Part shown: one piece after another, positions 1-8,382 of the stretch | Layout of the letters: each line of letters opens with the position of its first letter | Position numbering within the stretch: the stretch's first letter is position 1 | NCBI GenBank assembly: GCA_035391225.1 | Contig: DAOPKN010000010.1 | Coordinates: 1-64,000 of the forward strand | Source of the DNA: DAOPKN01 sp035391225 | Lineage (GTDB): Bacteria > Thermotogota > Thermotogae > MWEM01 | Direction of reading: 5' to 3' | Length of the DNA: 64,000 nucleotides | Notes under the pieces: model-generated | Told to the model about the DNA's origin: nothing | What the model saw: the letters and a program-made list of their open reading frames with translations, nothing else | Databases searched by the model: none | Translations under genes and position numbers: made by a program

Positions 1-3000
1 CGGTCGCCATACACTTTCTTGACCATTCGGGGACTACTGGGATTTCCGACGCCCAATTCGATCACGCAATCGTTTCGCACGGAGTGGTTGATTTGGAACA
101 CCGCCACGGCCTGAGGTTGGTAGTTTTCCCGTGGTACGTAGAAGAATGCATCGATCTGGTTTTGGATCATGGCGTCTGCTGTCATGTACAGGAAACCGTC
201 TGGAACATTTTCCCAACTACCTTCACCCCAGGAGTTGGCGATCTTGAAAACCACGGCGCCATCTGGATCGGGGGTTACTTCTTGCAATCGAACCTGGTAG
301 GATGAATCGCTGCTGTACCTGGGGCTCCCCGACCCTTCTCCCGCTGGTTTGGGAGGAGTTTTCCCGCGATTGGCGTAATCGGAAACACGGAGGTAGTAGT
401 ACCCATCAGAGGGAAGGGAGTAGGTGATCTTTGAGGCGTACCCCTCTCCGGAATCGTCGTCCTGTGCCAATAGGGATCCCCAGGAATCGAAGAGCTTGAG
501 GTAGGTGTCGCAGTTCTGAAGGTTCAAGGTTTCCAGGATCACCTGCTTTGCGGAGCTGGCGTAGAAGTATACCCAATCTTCGTCTGCAAGGATGTGGTCT
601 TGCGTTTCCCCAAAGAAGATTGGCTTCGCGGTTTGCATGCTGTCGTCTTCCTCGTAGTCGTCGTCACCTTCCGGAGGCTTGCTAAAGGCAGTTGTAAACG
701 ACCACACGGGTCCGGTGGTGGAACCTGCAGCGCCAATGGCCACGATTTTCCAAAAGTACTGGGTTTGGCTGTTCAACGTCGGAAGACTGTACGAGGAGCT
801 GGTGAGTCCCGTTGCGAACCGGGGAGGGTTGCTGGAGGTTCCGAAGTACACATCGTAGGTGATGTTTCCCGATCCGGTGCAATCGTCCCAGTTCAGGTCG
901 GCATCCACGGAAACGCTTGTCTGTCCGTTTGCCGGGGTAGGGTTGGTCGGAGCGGAAGGGAGTTGGCTTGTTTGAAGCAGAAGGTTGTAGGTATTGTCGA
1001 AGCTGTACCCTCTTGAGGAACTGCCACCGTACTGGGCGATCTTCAGGTACAAACGGCCGCTGGAGGCTGGGGTGTAGCTGATCCTTGAAGCGAAACCTCC
1101 CGCACCATCGTTGTCGTAGGCAACTTGTTGCAGTGAAGAGTTGTACAGGGTGAACACGGTGTTGCATCCCGAGCTGAGCTGGGAGCTTTCCACTTCAAGC
1201 ACATCTCCAGCGGTGGCATCGAAGTACACCCAGTCTTGATCGGCAAGGACCCGGGATTGCAGCTGCCCCACGGGAAGGTTCTTGGCTTGGCCAGATGTGT
1301 CATCTTCCTCGTACTGGTCATCTTCCTCGACGGGAGGGGGAGGGTTCCCCGCGTAGGTGGCAAAAACCCAAGAGGTTTGGGAGGGGGAAGATTGCACATG
1401 TTGGTCAGAACCTGTCAGGGAAAGGACTTGAGCAGTAGTGAAATCTGCCATTTCGCGGAAAGAAACGTGGGTGTCGGAGTTGGTGTCCGCATCGTAACTG
1501 CCGTTGAAAGAACCACCGGGGTTGGCTTGCCCCACGTGCCCCAAGCCGTCGGCAACCGAAAAGGTGAAGTAGCCGTTGGCGATGGAAGAATTTTCGTAAG
1601 CGGATTCGCTTGTGGAACAAGCGGCCATCACGTAGTACTCCGAATCACTTTCGTATCCCCGGCTGGAAAAGGTGTCCATGAGATCTTGGAGGAAGAGGCT
1701 TTGGGTGTCCCGCGTGAAGGGAGCCGGGGAAACCGATTGGCCGCGCAAGCTTGTCAAGTTCGTGAAACCCCCTGACATGCAGGCATCGATGAACACCACC
1801 TTGGTTCCCTCTATGTTATCCAAGAAAGAGCGAAGGGAAGAAACGCTCCAGGTTGTTTCGTCGGAAAAAACAATGTAGGATTGCCCATCGTAGAAACCGT
1901 GCCCCGAGAAACTGAAAACAAAAACGTCTTCGGAGGTTGCTTGTTGCTGGTAGGCCTGGAGCGCGATTTGCAGGTTTGCTCCCGGAACGTTATCCAACAG
2001 TTTTTGAACATGGTAGTCTTCGTTGGTGTTTTCCAGCACTGTTTCCAGGTCATTGGCGTCGTTCACGCAGTAGCGGAGATCGTTATCGTATCCCGCGTAG
2101 TCGTTGATGCCCACCAAAAGCGCGCGCCATTCCTTGGTTTCGGGTTGTGTGGTAGAGAAATGCCAGGTGGAACTGAAGGCAGAACCGTAGGAATTGGAGG
2201 CTTCTACTTTCCAGTAGTAGGTGGTGTTTTGCGAAAGACTTGCGGTGTAGCTCGGTGTGGAAAGGCCATTTGCAACCTTGGGTGGACTGGAGGTGGTTCC
2301 CAGGTACACGTTGTAGCTGAAGGGGGTGGAACCTGAACTGGGAGGCTGCCAGGAGAGCTGTGTAGTCACGGGAACCTGGGAGGCCCCATTGTAAGGACTT
2401 TGGAGAGTGGGTGCGGAAGGGGGCAAGGGGGAGCCACTTCCCAGCGTGGCGAAATCGGGTTGGCTGTAGTAATGGGCTACATCCAGCACGTTGTAGGCGC
2501 AGATGGCCACGTAGGGTTTGGTGGAAGTGATGGTGTACGAGCGGGCAGTGGCAGGAACGGCACCCACGGGAACGTTTACGATGGGGTTGGGGTCGAAGCC
2601 CGGTGTTGCATCGAGGGTGTAGAGCACGAAGGTTTCCTGGCAATCGTTTTCGAAGGGGATTTGCCAGTCCACCCGGAACTGGTTTGCACCCAGCGAGGTG
2701 ACCTGGGTGATTTGAGGTGCGAAGGGAGTGTTGATGGTTTCCAGGGTATGGCCGTACATGTTAAGCAGCAGTATCAGGTCCCAGACGTCCACGGTGCCGT
2801 CGGGGCCAAAGGAATCGAGGTTATGGCAAAAGGGCCCGTTTGGGGGAGCGGTGACTTGCGAGAGCATTTGGGCAATGTCCCCGGAAGATGTCGTGGTGCC
2901 GTAATGGTTGAGGAGGAAAACCAAGTCCCAAACGTCGATCGCCCCGTCAGAGCCGGAAGTTGTTCCTGGCAGCGAGGAAATGTCGCCAACGCGTGTGAGT

Positions 3001-3722
3001 TCGCTGTCAGGGAAGATGGGGCGTGAAGAAGACACATGGGAAAGAACGGTCCCCCCACGATTCCCTATCTCGTTTCCTTCCTTGTCCAAAACCTGTACAT
3101 CGAGGAGAGGGTTGAAAGCTTGGTTGGGGAAGTCCCAAAGGGAGGAAACGTCCAGCAGCGAGGCGGATGTGCGGTAGGATGTGTCGAACCAGAGAAGGTG
3201 GTTTTTCCCGGTTGTTTGCAGCAAGGGAGGGGCAAAAAGGGTGCCCGTTGCCGGGGAATTGGCCGGGAGTTGCTTGCAGGGAAGGGAGACGATTTGAACC
3301 ACCTTGGCTTGGGGTGGAAGGAAGAGGAAGGGAACCGGCTTTCCCTCCCGGGCTCTCCAAGTGATTCCCGATGCACCCGGGTTTTTTTGGTCGTGGAGAG
3401 AGATGGCTTTCGTTTTCGCCTCCCGGGTCAGGAGCAGTTCCCCTTGGAATGTGAGGAAGGCGCTCTGGGCAAGGATGCGGATTTTCCCCGGTGGGCTTTT
3501 GAAGGGGAAAACACCCTCTTCGGAGGTTTTTCCCGTGGAAACCAGGGCATCCTCCCCGTTTCGAATCTCAACAAGCGCGCCTGGAATGGCAAGGCCTTCT
3601 TCGTCCTGCACACGGATTTGTAAGGAAACGGCTTCTGGCTCGGAAAAGAAACATCCGATGAAAAGGAACGGGAGGAAAAGAAAAACAAAAATGACCAACC
3701 ATCGGGAACGATTTCGCATCAT
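1..3722 (-). CDS. Caspase-like (C14) multidomain surface lipoprotein, C-terminus cut by window edge
   Basis: The frame is open for 1240 codons from the ATG at 3722 to the window edge, so the C-terminus is missing. AGGAGG lies 9 bases before the start. The N-terminus is a lipoprotein signal with a lipobox ending LFIGC (Cys24). Two dockerin-like segments with the motif DVWDLxxLLNxYG lie near residues 259 and 310. They are followed by fibronectin-III-like modules and then a caspase-like domain from about 530 to 730. It starts WRALLVGIND and carries the catalytic pair His608 (SFSGHG) and Cys648 (DACMSGG). Two PPC-type beta domains (about 804-900 and 1020-1120) flank another FnIII-like module. The last residues contain an NSWG motif and a stretch like a proprotein-convertase P domain. 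It is probably an outer-surface cysteine endopeptidase or adhesin. The substrate is unknown. Confidence 0.85.
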   Translation of the reverse strand, partial: MMRNRSRWLVIFVFLFLPFLFIGCFFSEPEAVSLQIRVQDEEGLAIPGALVEIRNGEDALVSTGKTSEEGVFPFKSPPGKIRILAQSAFLTFQGELLLTREAKTKAISLHDQKNPGASGITWRAREGKPVPFLFLPPQAKVVQIVSLPCKQLPANSPATGTLFAPPLLQTTGKNHLLWFDTSYRTSASLLDVSSLWDFPNQAFNPLLDVQVLDKEGNEIGNRGGTVLSHVSSSRPIFPDSELTRVGDISSLPGTTSGSDGAIDVWDLVFLLNHYGTTTSSGDIAQMLSQVTAPPNGPFCHNLDSFGPDGTVDVWDLILLLNMYGHTLETINTPFAPQITQVTSLGANQFRVDWQIPFENDCQETFVLYTLDATPGFDPNPIVNVPVGAVPATARSYTITSTKPYVAICAYNVLDVAHYYSQPDFATLGSGSPLPPSAPTLQSPYNGASQVPVTTQLSWQPPSSGSTPFSYNVYLGTTSSPPKVANGLSTPSYTASLSQNTTYYWKVEASNSYGSAFSSTWHFSTTQPETKEWRALLVGINDYAGYDNDLRYCVNDANDLETVLENTNEDYHVQKLLDNVPGANLQIALQAYQQQATSEDVFVFSFSGHGFYDGQSYIVFSDETTWSVSSLRSFLDNIEGTKVVFIDACMSGGFTNLTSLRGQSVSPAPFTRDTQSLFLQDLMDTFSSRGYESDSEYYVMAACSTSESAYENSSIANGYFTFSVADGLGHVGQANPGGSFNGSYDADTNSDTHVSFREMADFTTAQVLSLTGSDQHVQSSPSQTSWVFATYAGNPPPPVEEDDQYEEDDTSGQAKNLPVGQLQSRVLADQDWVYFDATAGDVLEVESSQLSSGCNTVFTLYNSSLQQVAYDNDGAGGFASRISYTPASSGRLYLKIAQYGGSSSRGYSFDNTYNLLLQTSQLPSAPTNPTPANGQTSVSVDADLNWDDCTGSGNITYDVYFGTSSNPPRFATGLTSSSYSLPTLNSQTQYFWKIVAIGAAGSTTGPVWSFTTAFSKPPEGDDDYEEDDSMQTAKPIFFGETQDHILADEDWVYFYASSAKQVILETLNLQNCDTYLKLFDSWGSLLAQDDDSGEGYASKITYSLPSDGYYYLRVSDYANRGKTPPKPAGEGSGSPRYSSDSSYQVRLQEVTPDPDGAVVFKIANSWGEGSWENVPDGFLYMTADAMIQNQIDAFFYVPRENYQPQAVAVFQINHSVRNDCVIELGVGNPSSPRMVKKVYGD

Positions 3723-3987
3723 GGGTACATGCCTCCTCGACTTCGATTTTTCGATCGGGTGAAAAGTGTCATAAAAAAGATAATATCAATCATATCATAA
3801 ATGTGATGGATTTTTCTATGTTTTCCCAAATCCAGGTGAAGAAAAGGGGGATTCTTGCAAAACGCGCAAGGAAATCCGAAACCGGAGAGCTTTTCTGGAT
3901 TTGGCAGGCCCCATTTTCCCATGAACCGAGAGTCCCAGGGATTTGCAGGAGGACCAAATAATGGGTGCTGCGCCTTTCCGGGAAAAA

Positions 3988-3996
3988 TGTTATAAT
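3988..3996 (+). promoter_or_regulatory. Extended -10 promoter for the GerW/TPR gene
   Basis: TGTTATAAT gives a TGn-extended consensus -10, about 32 bases before the ATG at 4028. No good -35 is seen, which is usual for extended -10 promoters. The 305-base gap between the divergent genes (3723-4027) otherwise holds an AT-rich stretch at 3768-3810 that probably serves the minus-strand peptidase gene, but no clear hexamer pair was found there. Confidence 0.6.
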
Positions 3997-4027
3997 ACAA
4001 CGAAGATTCCACTTGGAGGTGTTTTGT

Positions 4028-5014
4028 ATGAAGAAAACGATGGTATTGCTCCTTTTGAGCGTCTTGGTTGGCGCTTTTGCTTTCGCGAACGATGCGGCGG
4101 ACCTTTCCACCGCTATTCTCGGGGAGTATCTTTCGGGGATGAGCTCGGACATGATGGTGGGGTCGCCCATCGAGTTGCCGGGCAAAACGTTGGTTCCCCT
4201 GTTCGAGGGGGAAGGCGGCTTTTTCAACGTTTCCGGGGGTCCGGAAGGCGTGGTGTATGGAACGGGTGTTGGCGGGGGTTTGAACGTCATTCCCTTTGCG
4301 GTCATCGTGGTTTCTGAGCAGGGAGTGGAAGTGGTTCCGGTCTCCAACCGCGTGAGTGCCCTTGGGCAGCTCATGGAGGCCCTTCCCCAAATCATTCCCA
4401 TGGTGATGCAGTTCTTCATGTTGGAACAATCTTCCGCTGCGCCCATGGTGCAAGAACCCGCTCGCCAAGTGCAGGTGCGGGTGGAACCCCAGCCGGTGGA
4501 ACGCGAGGTTGTGCAAACGCTGAAACCTGACCCGTTGGAACATCGCATCAACGAGTTGTACGACACGGTCCCCATGCAGGGGATGGCCAAGGATAAGCAG
4601 ATCTTGGGCGAAGTGAAGGCGCTTTCCCAGCAGTTCCCCGAGGATTCCCGACTGCACGCATTGTCGGGCTACATGCAGATGATGCAGATCGAGGATGCCA
4701 ACCCGTTGGCGCAGATGAAGATGGCGGTGGAAGCCCAGAAGGAAATCGATCGGGCTTTGCAGTTGAATCCCGATGACCGGCTTGCGCTCGAATCCAACGG
4801 TTGGATGAACCTCTACAACCCCATGGGGAACCTTGCCAAGTCCGCGGAATGCTTTGAAAAGGTTTTGAGCATGGAACCGGACAACGCGGAAATCATGGAG
4901 GGGCTCGTGCAGGCCTACCAGAAAATGGGCAAGATGGACCAGGCCAAGGAGATTGCCCGGAGGGGTTTGGAGCTGCAACCGGGGAACGAAGTGTTCAAGG
5001 GTATCTTGCAGTAA
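4028..5014 (+). CDS. Secreted GerW/YtfJ-like protein with C-terminal TPR repeats
   Basis: The protein has 328 residues. The start is the ATG at 4028, with GGAGGT 7 bases upstream; an in-frame start further upstream would lie before the promoter. Residues 1-20 are a signal peptide cleaved after AFA. Residues about 30-105 resemble the GerW/YtfJ spore-germination family: they contain VGSPIELPGKTLVPL, then a glycine-rich stretch with GVGGG, then IPFAVIVVSEQGVEVVPV. A Q/P/V-rich linker follows. At least two TPR units make up the last 120 residues, with LNPDD, MEPDN and LQPGN at the repeat ends. GerW-family proteins are usually cytoplasmic or spore-associated, so a signal peptide and TPR tail are unusual. 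The role is unknown, perhaps an envelope scaffold. Confidence 0.75.
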   Translation: MKKTMVLLLLSVLVGAFAFANDAADLSTAILGEYLSGMSSDMMVGSPIELPGKTLVPLFEGEGGFFNVSGGPEGVVYGTGVGGGLNVIPFAVIVVSEQGVEVVPVSNRVSALGQLMEALPQIIPMVMQFFMLEQSSAAPMVQEPARQVQVRVEPQPVEREVVQTLKPDPLEHRINELYDTVPMQGMAKDKQILGEVKALSQQFPEDSRLHALSGYMQMMQIEDANPLAQMKMAVEAQKEIDRALQLNPDDRLALESNGWMNLYNPMGNLAKSAECFEKVLSMEPDNAEIMEGLVQAYQKMGKMDQAKEIARRGLELQPGNEVFKGILQ

Positions 5015-5023
5015 AAGGGAGTA

Positions 5024-5953
5024 TTACATGATGGGAGGAGCCTTTGGGCTCCTTCTTTTTTTGAGGTTGCGGAAAAACAGCAGCATTCCCACCAGTCCCA
5101 CCGAGAAACCCAGCACTTGGGGAAGGCTTGCCACTTCTCCCAGCAGAAGCCACGCCCAGGTGATGCTCAAAACGGGTTCGCCCACAAGTGCGACGGCGAC
5201 GGTGGGGGCAGGAAGGGTTTTGAGCGCGTGGGTGATGGAAAGGTACCCAAGGAAAGAGCATAGTCCACCCAGGGAGAGGGCGATGATCCATTCACGGGGG
5301 CTGGCAAGCAGCAAGGGACCTGGATCAAATAGCGAAAAGAGAAGCACCCAGAGAGATGCGGTTGCGTAGGCAAGGAAGTTGAAGCGGTAGGCGCCGAACC
5401 GGGGGACCAGTTTTCGTCCGATTACCAGGAACACGGAAACGAAAAACGTTCCCGCCAGGGAAAAGAGGTCGCCCTTGGCAAAAGATGGGTTGTGCACCAG
5501 GTCGCCCGCGGAAAGCAAAAGCATCCCGGAACTCACCAGCACCAGTGGAAGCACCATTTTTCCCGAAAACCCTTCTTTGAGGAAAAGCAGGCTCAGTACC
5601 CACACGAGAACCGGTTGGATCGCCAGCGGAATCACGCTCCCAGCCACGGAAGTGTGGGAAAAAGCCTCGATCCAGAATCGGAAATGCAGCGCAAGGAAGA
5701 AACCCGCCAGTAACCCCAGTAGAATGGGTTTTGCCACCAAGGGGGTCTTGGAAGGTGGTTGGGACGCGGTGTTCCTTGGGAAAAAGGGAAGAAACAACCC
5801 GTAGAAAAGGGTGGCAAATAGGATTCGGTAGAGGGCTACGCGCGATGGTGGGGAAAGGGAAATCTTCACCAAGATACCCGAGAAGGAAACGAAAAGGATC
5901 CCGCTTCCCAGCAGCAACAGGGTGGGAAGGTGGAATCCTTTTCGGTTTTGCAT
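5024..5953 (-). CDS. EamA/DMT-family transporter
   Basis: Read from the ATG at 5953 (MQNRKGFHLP), the protein has 309 residues and about ten hydrophobic helices. They are arranged as two EamA repeats, each near 140 residues. The second repeat ends with the typical EPVLSITWAWLLLGE segment, and a basic tail (KKRRSPK) closes the protein. Members export metabolites or amino acids by proton exchange; the substrate cannot be told. It begins 10 bases after the PspC-like gene, so the two are probably co-transcribed. No strong ribosome site precedes ATG 5953. A longer reading to 6034 would overlap the PspC-like gene in another frame, and coupled translation seems more likely. Confidence 0.8.
   Translation of the reverse strand: MQNRKGFHLPTLLLLGSGILFVSFSGILVKISLSPPSRVALYRILFATLFYGLFLPFFPRNTASQPPSKTPLVAKPILLGLLAGFFLALHFRFWIEAFSHTSVAGSVIPLAIQPVLVWVLSLLFLKEGFSGKMVLPLVLVSSGMLLLSAGDLVHNPSFAKGDLFSLAGTFFVSVFLVIGRKLVPRFGAYRFNFLAYATASLWVLLFSLFDPGPLLLASPREWIIALSLGGLCSFLGYLSITHALKTLPAPTVAVALVGEPVLSITWAWLLLGEVASLPQVLGFSVGLVGMLLFFRNLKKRRSPKAPPIM
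5036..5062 (+). terminator. Rho-independent terminator of the GerW/TPR gene
   Basis: AGGAGCC pairs with GGCTCCT across a TTTG loop and is followed by TC and seven T. It overlaps the 3' end of the convergent transporter gene. Confidence 0.8.
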
Positions 5954-5963
5954 TGGTTGTTGC

Positions 5964-6161
5964 TTACTCGTTGGGTTGCTCTGGTACGATGACGAGGGCA
6001 AGAAGGTACAAGACGATTCCTGCACCTCCGGCAAGAATCAGCAGAACCCAAAGTAGGCGTATCAGGGTGGGGTCAACGTCAAAGTAGTCCGCGATGCCAC
6101 CACAAACCCCTGCCAACATCTTATTTTTCCGCGAGCGGTACAATCGCTTGGCTTGTGTCAT
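5964..6161 (-). CDS. PspC-domain small membrane protein
   Basis: This 65-residue protein is a nearly complete PspC domain. It has a basic N-terminus (KRLYRSRKNKM), then LAGVCGGIADYFDVDPTLIRLLWVLLI, then a second hydrophobic stretch ending VIVPE. The ATG at 6161 lies six bases after GAGGTG, which favours it over the in-frame GTG at 6170 that would overlap the ribosome site. PspC proteins sense envelope stress or anchor regulators at the inner membrane. Here it is paired with a DMT transporter and not with a pspA gene, so its job in this organism is uncertain. Confidence 0.85.
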   Translation of the reverse strand: MTQAKRLYRSRKNKMLAGVCGGIADYFDVDPTLIRLLWVLLILAGGAGIVLYLLALVIVPEQPNE

Positions 6162-6186
6162 TTTTTTCACCTCGCGCTTTTCCTCG

Positions 6187-6195
6187 ATTGTACCA
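6187..6195 (-). promoter_or_regulatory. Extended -10 promoter of the pspC-DMT pair
   Basis: On the minus strand the sequence reads TGGTACAAT, a TGn-extended -10 located 25 bases before the ATG at 6161. Confidence 0.5.
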
Positions 6196-6231
6196 TAATC
6201 CGTGGAAAAAGCCCATGTCAGGGTGCAAGAT

Positions 6232-6804
6232 TCATTCCTCGTTGAGAAGGATTTGCCCGGTGATGGCTCCCACGGAAATGAACTCGCCCGGACCCACGGT
6301 GAAAATGTAGTACGGTTCGGTGATACCAGGTAAAAGGGGTTTGCGGAAAACCACCCAGCTGAAAATGTCGTCGGGTGTGTCCCAGTTTCCGGACATGCGA
6401 AGGATATCGATGGCTTCGTCGAGGTCGAAAGCCACGAAAATGGGTTCGGGGATGATGGAATCTTCCATCCAGACGTCGTTCACGATTTTCGGAGCCTGCC
6501 ATGCGCCTTCCAGCCAGCTGATTTCAGCACTTTTTCGTTGTCCGTCATCGTAGTTGAAGATGAAACGCCAGGAAATGATGTCGTCTACCGTTTTGGCCCC
6601 GCGGGCTTGGGCGTCCTGTTCTTCGAAGCAGCCCATGGCGGTGAAGAAGGAAAGTTCTCCTTGGGGAAACGCGGCTTGGATAATTTGCCTTGCCCTGCTG
6701 ATCATCTCGATCATGAACTGGGGTTCTTCCCGATTAACCCGTACGCAGCTGGTAAAGCTGAAAAGAAGGATGAAAACAACAACGAGCAGAACAGCCTTTT
6801 TCAT
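6232..6804 (-). CDS. Putative lipoprotein of unknown function
   Basis: The protein has 190 residues. The ATG at 6804 has GGAGGTG six bases upstream, so the longer open frame to 7005 is not needed. The N-terminus MKKAVLLVVVFILLFSFTSC is a lipoprotein signal with Cys20 as the lipid site. The mature part is mixed alpha/beta and acidic, with many W/F residues and segments such as ISWRFIFNYDD and YIFTVGPGEF. I do not recognise a family. The pattern of a helix, a YDDG turn and a C-terminal beta stretch recalls small PepSY-like or DUF4830-like secreted domains, but that is a guess. Confidence 0.7.
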   Translation of the reverse strand: MKKAVLLVVVFILLFSFTSCVRVNREEPQFMIEMISRARQIIQAAFPQGELSFFTAMGCFEEQDAQARGAKTVDDIISWRFIFNYDDGQRKSAEISWLEGAWQAPKIVNDVWMEDSIIPEPIFVAFDLDEAIDILRMSGNWDTPDDIFSWVVFRKPLLPGITEPYYIFTVGPGEFISVGAITGQILLNEE

Positions 6805-6943
6805 GCAAACACCTCCCAAATTTGGCCCCGCTTTTCGCCCACCTGCACTTCCCGGGGAAAAGAAACAATGCATAAAGAGGCGTACTGGGGTGCGGCGGTC
6901 CCAGGGAAGAATGGGCATTTTTTGTGAGGCTCTATCTGTAACA

Positions 6944-6973
6944 ATTTTAGCATAATGGCATTTTGGGAGGCAA
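6944..6973 (-). promoter_or_regulatory. Sigma-A-type promoter of the lipoprotein gene
   Basis: On the minus strand TTGCCT (6973-6968), an 18-base spacer and TAAAAT (6949-6944) lie about 140 bases before the ATG at 6804. The leader is therefore long. The 389-base gap 6805-7193 otherwise holds only the divergent sugar-operon promoter and operator. Confidence 0.5.
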
Positions 6974-7082
6974 TTTTTTCCCGATTCCATCGGAATGCCC
7001 CCCAATTTTCCAAAAGGCTTCGTATTTGGCCAGCAGAAGGTGTTATTTTGCCCGGGTACGGGATAATGCCCGAAAAACCGGT

Positions 7083-7111
7083 TTGAATCGATGAATGTTT
7101 ATTGATACAAT
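7083..7111 (+). promoter_or_regulatory. Promoter of the sugar operon
   Basis: TTGAAT (7083-7088), a 17-base spacer and TACAAT (7106-7111) predict a start near 7118, just before a perfect palindrome. Confidence 0.75.
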
Positions 7112-7126
7112 CAATTAATGCCCATG

Positions 7127-7147
7127 CATGCTCATCTGATGAGCATG
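7127..7147. promoter_or_regulatory. 21-bp palindrome, probable operator of the sugar operon
   Basis: CATGCTCATC and its exact complement GATGAGCATG are separated by a single T. The site lies about 10 bases after the predicted transcription start, the usual roadblock position for a repressor. The ROK-family regulator encoded in the same operon is the obvious candidate ligand; that link is inferred. No poly-T follows, so it is not an intrinsic terminator. Confidence 0.7.
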
Positions 7148-7193
7148 GTCCGGAGTGTGGTACGCGGGCAATGTTTCTTTGGGAGGTGGAATC

Positions 7194-8369
7194 ATGATCG
7201 AAGGGCGCTCTATCGGTCAGAAGGCAAAGTTGACGTACGGACAGGTGGGTGGAGGTCCGGGTTCTTTCATTGGTCCCGTTCACCGCGCGGCCATTGGGAT
7301 GGATGGCTTGGCAAAAATCGTGGCGGGGGTGTTTTCGAATATCCCCGAGGAGATACAGCAAACCGCTTCAGAACTTGGAATTGACCCCGAAAGGGTATAC
7401 GACGATTTCCAGCAAATGGCGCGCGAAGAGGGGAAGCGCTCGGATGGGATCGATTTCGTGGTGATTACCGTGCCCAACCATATTCACTACCAGGTGGCAA
7501 AGGCTTTCCTGGAAGAGGGAATCCACGTGGTGTGCGAGAAACCCCTGGCGTTCACCACCGAGCAATCGCTGGAGCTCATGAACCTGTCCCGGCAAAAAAA
7601 CCTGCTCTTCATGGTGACGTACACCTACACGGGGTATCCCATGGTGCGCCAGGCTCGCGAAATGGTGCGCCAGGGCTTGTTGGGGGATATCCGGGTGGTG
7701 ATGGCCGAATACCCACAGGATTGGTTGGCGGACAGGGTGGAACTGGGAGACAACATGCAAGCCAAGTGGCGCACCGACCCGAAGTTTGCAGGGATTTCTT
7801 GTTGCGTGGGAGATATCGGAACGCACGTGGAGAACCTGGTGCATTTCGTCACCGGCCTTGAGATCGAACGCATCTGTGCACGGCTGGATACCTTCGTGGA
7901 AGGCAGGCCATTGGATGACAACGCCACCATCATGGTGGATTTCTTGGGTGGTGCGAAGGGTTCGTACTGGTCGTCGCAGGTGGCGGTGGGAAACGAAAAT
8001 GCGCTGAAGCTGCGTGTGTACGGCACGAAAGCTGGGTTGGAATGGGAGCAGGAGAATCCCAATCGCCTGGTATTCAAGCCCAAGGGCCAACCGGTGCAAA
8101 TCCTGTCCCGGGGAAACGGTTACCTGGGGGAATCTGCGGGGGAATTCACGCGCCTTCCATCCGGCCACCCGGAGGGGTATTTCGAGGCATTCGCCAACTT
8201 GTACCGGGAGTATTGCACGGCATTGGTGGAATTCCTGGAAACCAGCGAGCGTCCCGGAGCATTGTTCCCTTCCGCGGAAGATGGGGCGCGGGGTATCCAG
8301 TTCGTGCACGATTGCGTGCAAAGCAGCGAAGCGGGAGCGGTGTGGGTCGATGCCGCTTTCCGGAAGTAA
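7194..8369 (+). CDS. Gfo/Idh/MocA-family NAD(P)-dependent sugar dehydrogenase
   Basis: The protein has 391 residues from the ATG at 7194, which follows GGGAGGTG. The N-terminal Rossmann half has a glycine-rich stretch (GGGPGSFIG) and the family motif CEKPLAF. The C-terminal beta-sheet half carries the substrate side (DIGTHVENLVHFVTG). Members oxidise a hydroxyl of a sugar, inositol or sugar acid with NAD(P). As first gene of an operon with a TIM-barrel isomerase, a ribose-type importer and xylA/xylB, it probably handles a pentose or related carbohydrate taken up by that importer. Within this superfamily the substrate cannot be read from sequence. Confidence 0.85.
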   Translation: MIEGRSIGQKAKLTYGQVGGGPGSFIGPVHRAAIGMDGLAKIVAGVFSNIPEEIQQTASELGIDPERVYDDFQQMAREEGKRSDGIDFVVITVPNHIHYQVAKAFLEEGIHVVCEKPLAFTTEQSLELMNLSRQKNLLFMVTYTYTGYPMVRQAREMVRQGLLGDIRVVMAEYPQDWLADRVELGDNMQAKWRTDPKFAGISCCVGDIGTHVENLVHFVTGLEIERICARLDTFVEGRPLDDNATIMVDFLGGAKGSYWSSQVAVGNENALKLRVYGTKAGLEWEQENPNRLVFKPKGQPVQILSRGNGYLGESAGEFTRLPSGHPEGYFEAFANLYREYCTALVEFLETSERPGALFPSAEDGARGIQFVHDCVQSSEAGAVWVDAAFRK

Positions 8370-8382
8370 AGGAGTGGTGGAA

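Noticed and set aside
1..260. Papain-type (C1) peptidase domain suggested by an NSWG motif
   Set aside because: No matching Cys or His motifs upstream; only the short NSWG string is seen and the region is cut by the window edge.
3719..4978. 419-codon open frame antisense to the GerW/TPR gene
   Set aside because: His- and Leu-rich shadow; the plus-strand gene has promoter, ribosome site, signal peptide and known domains.
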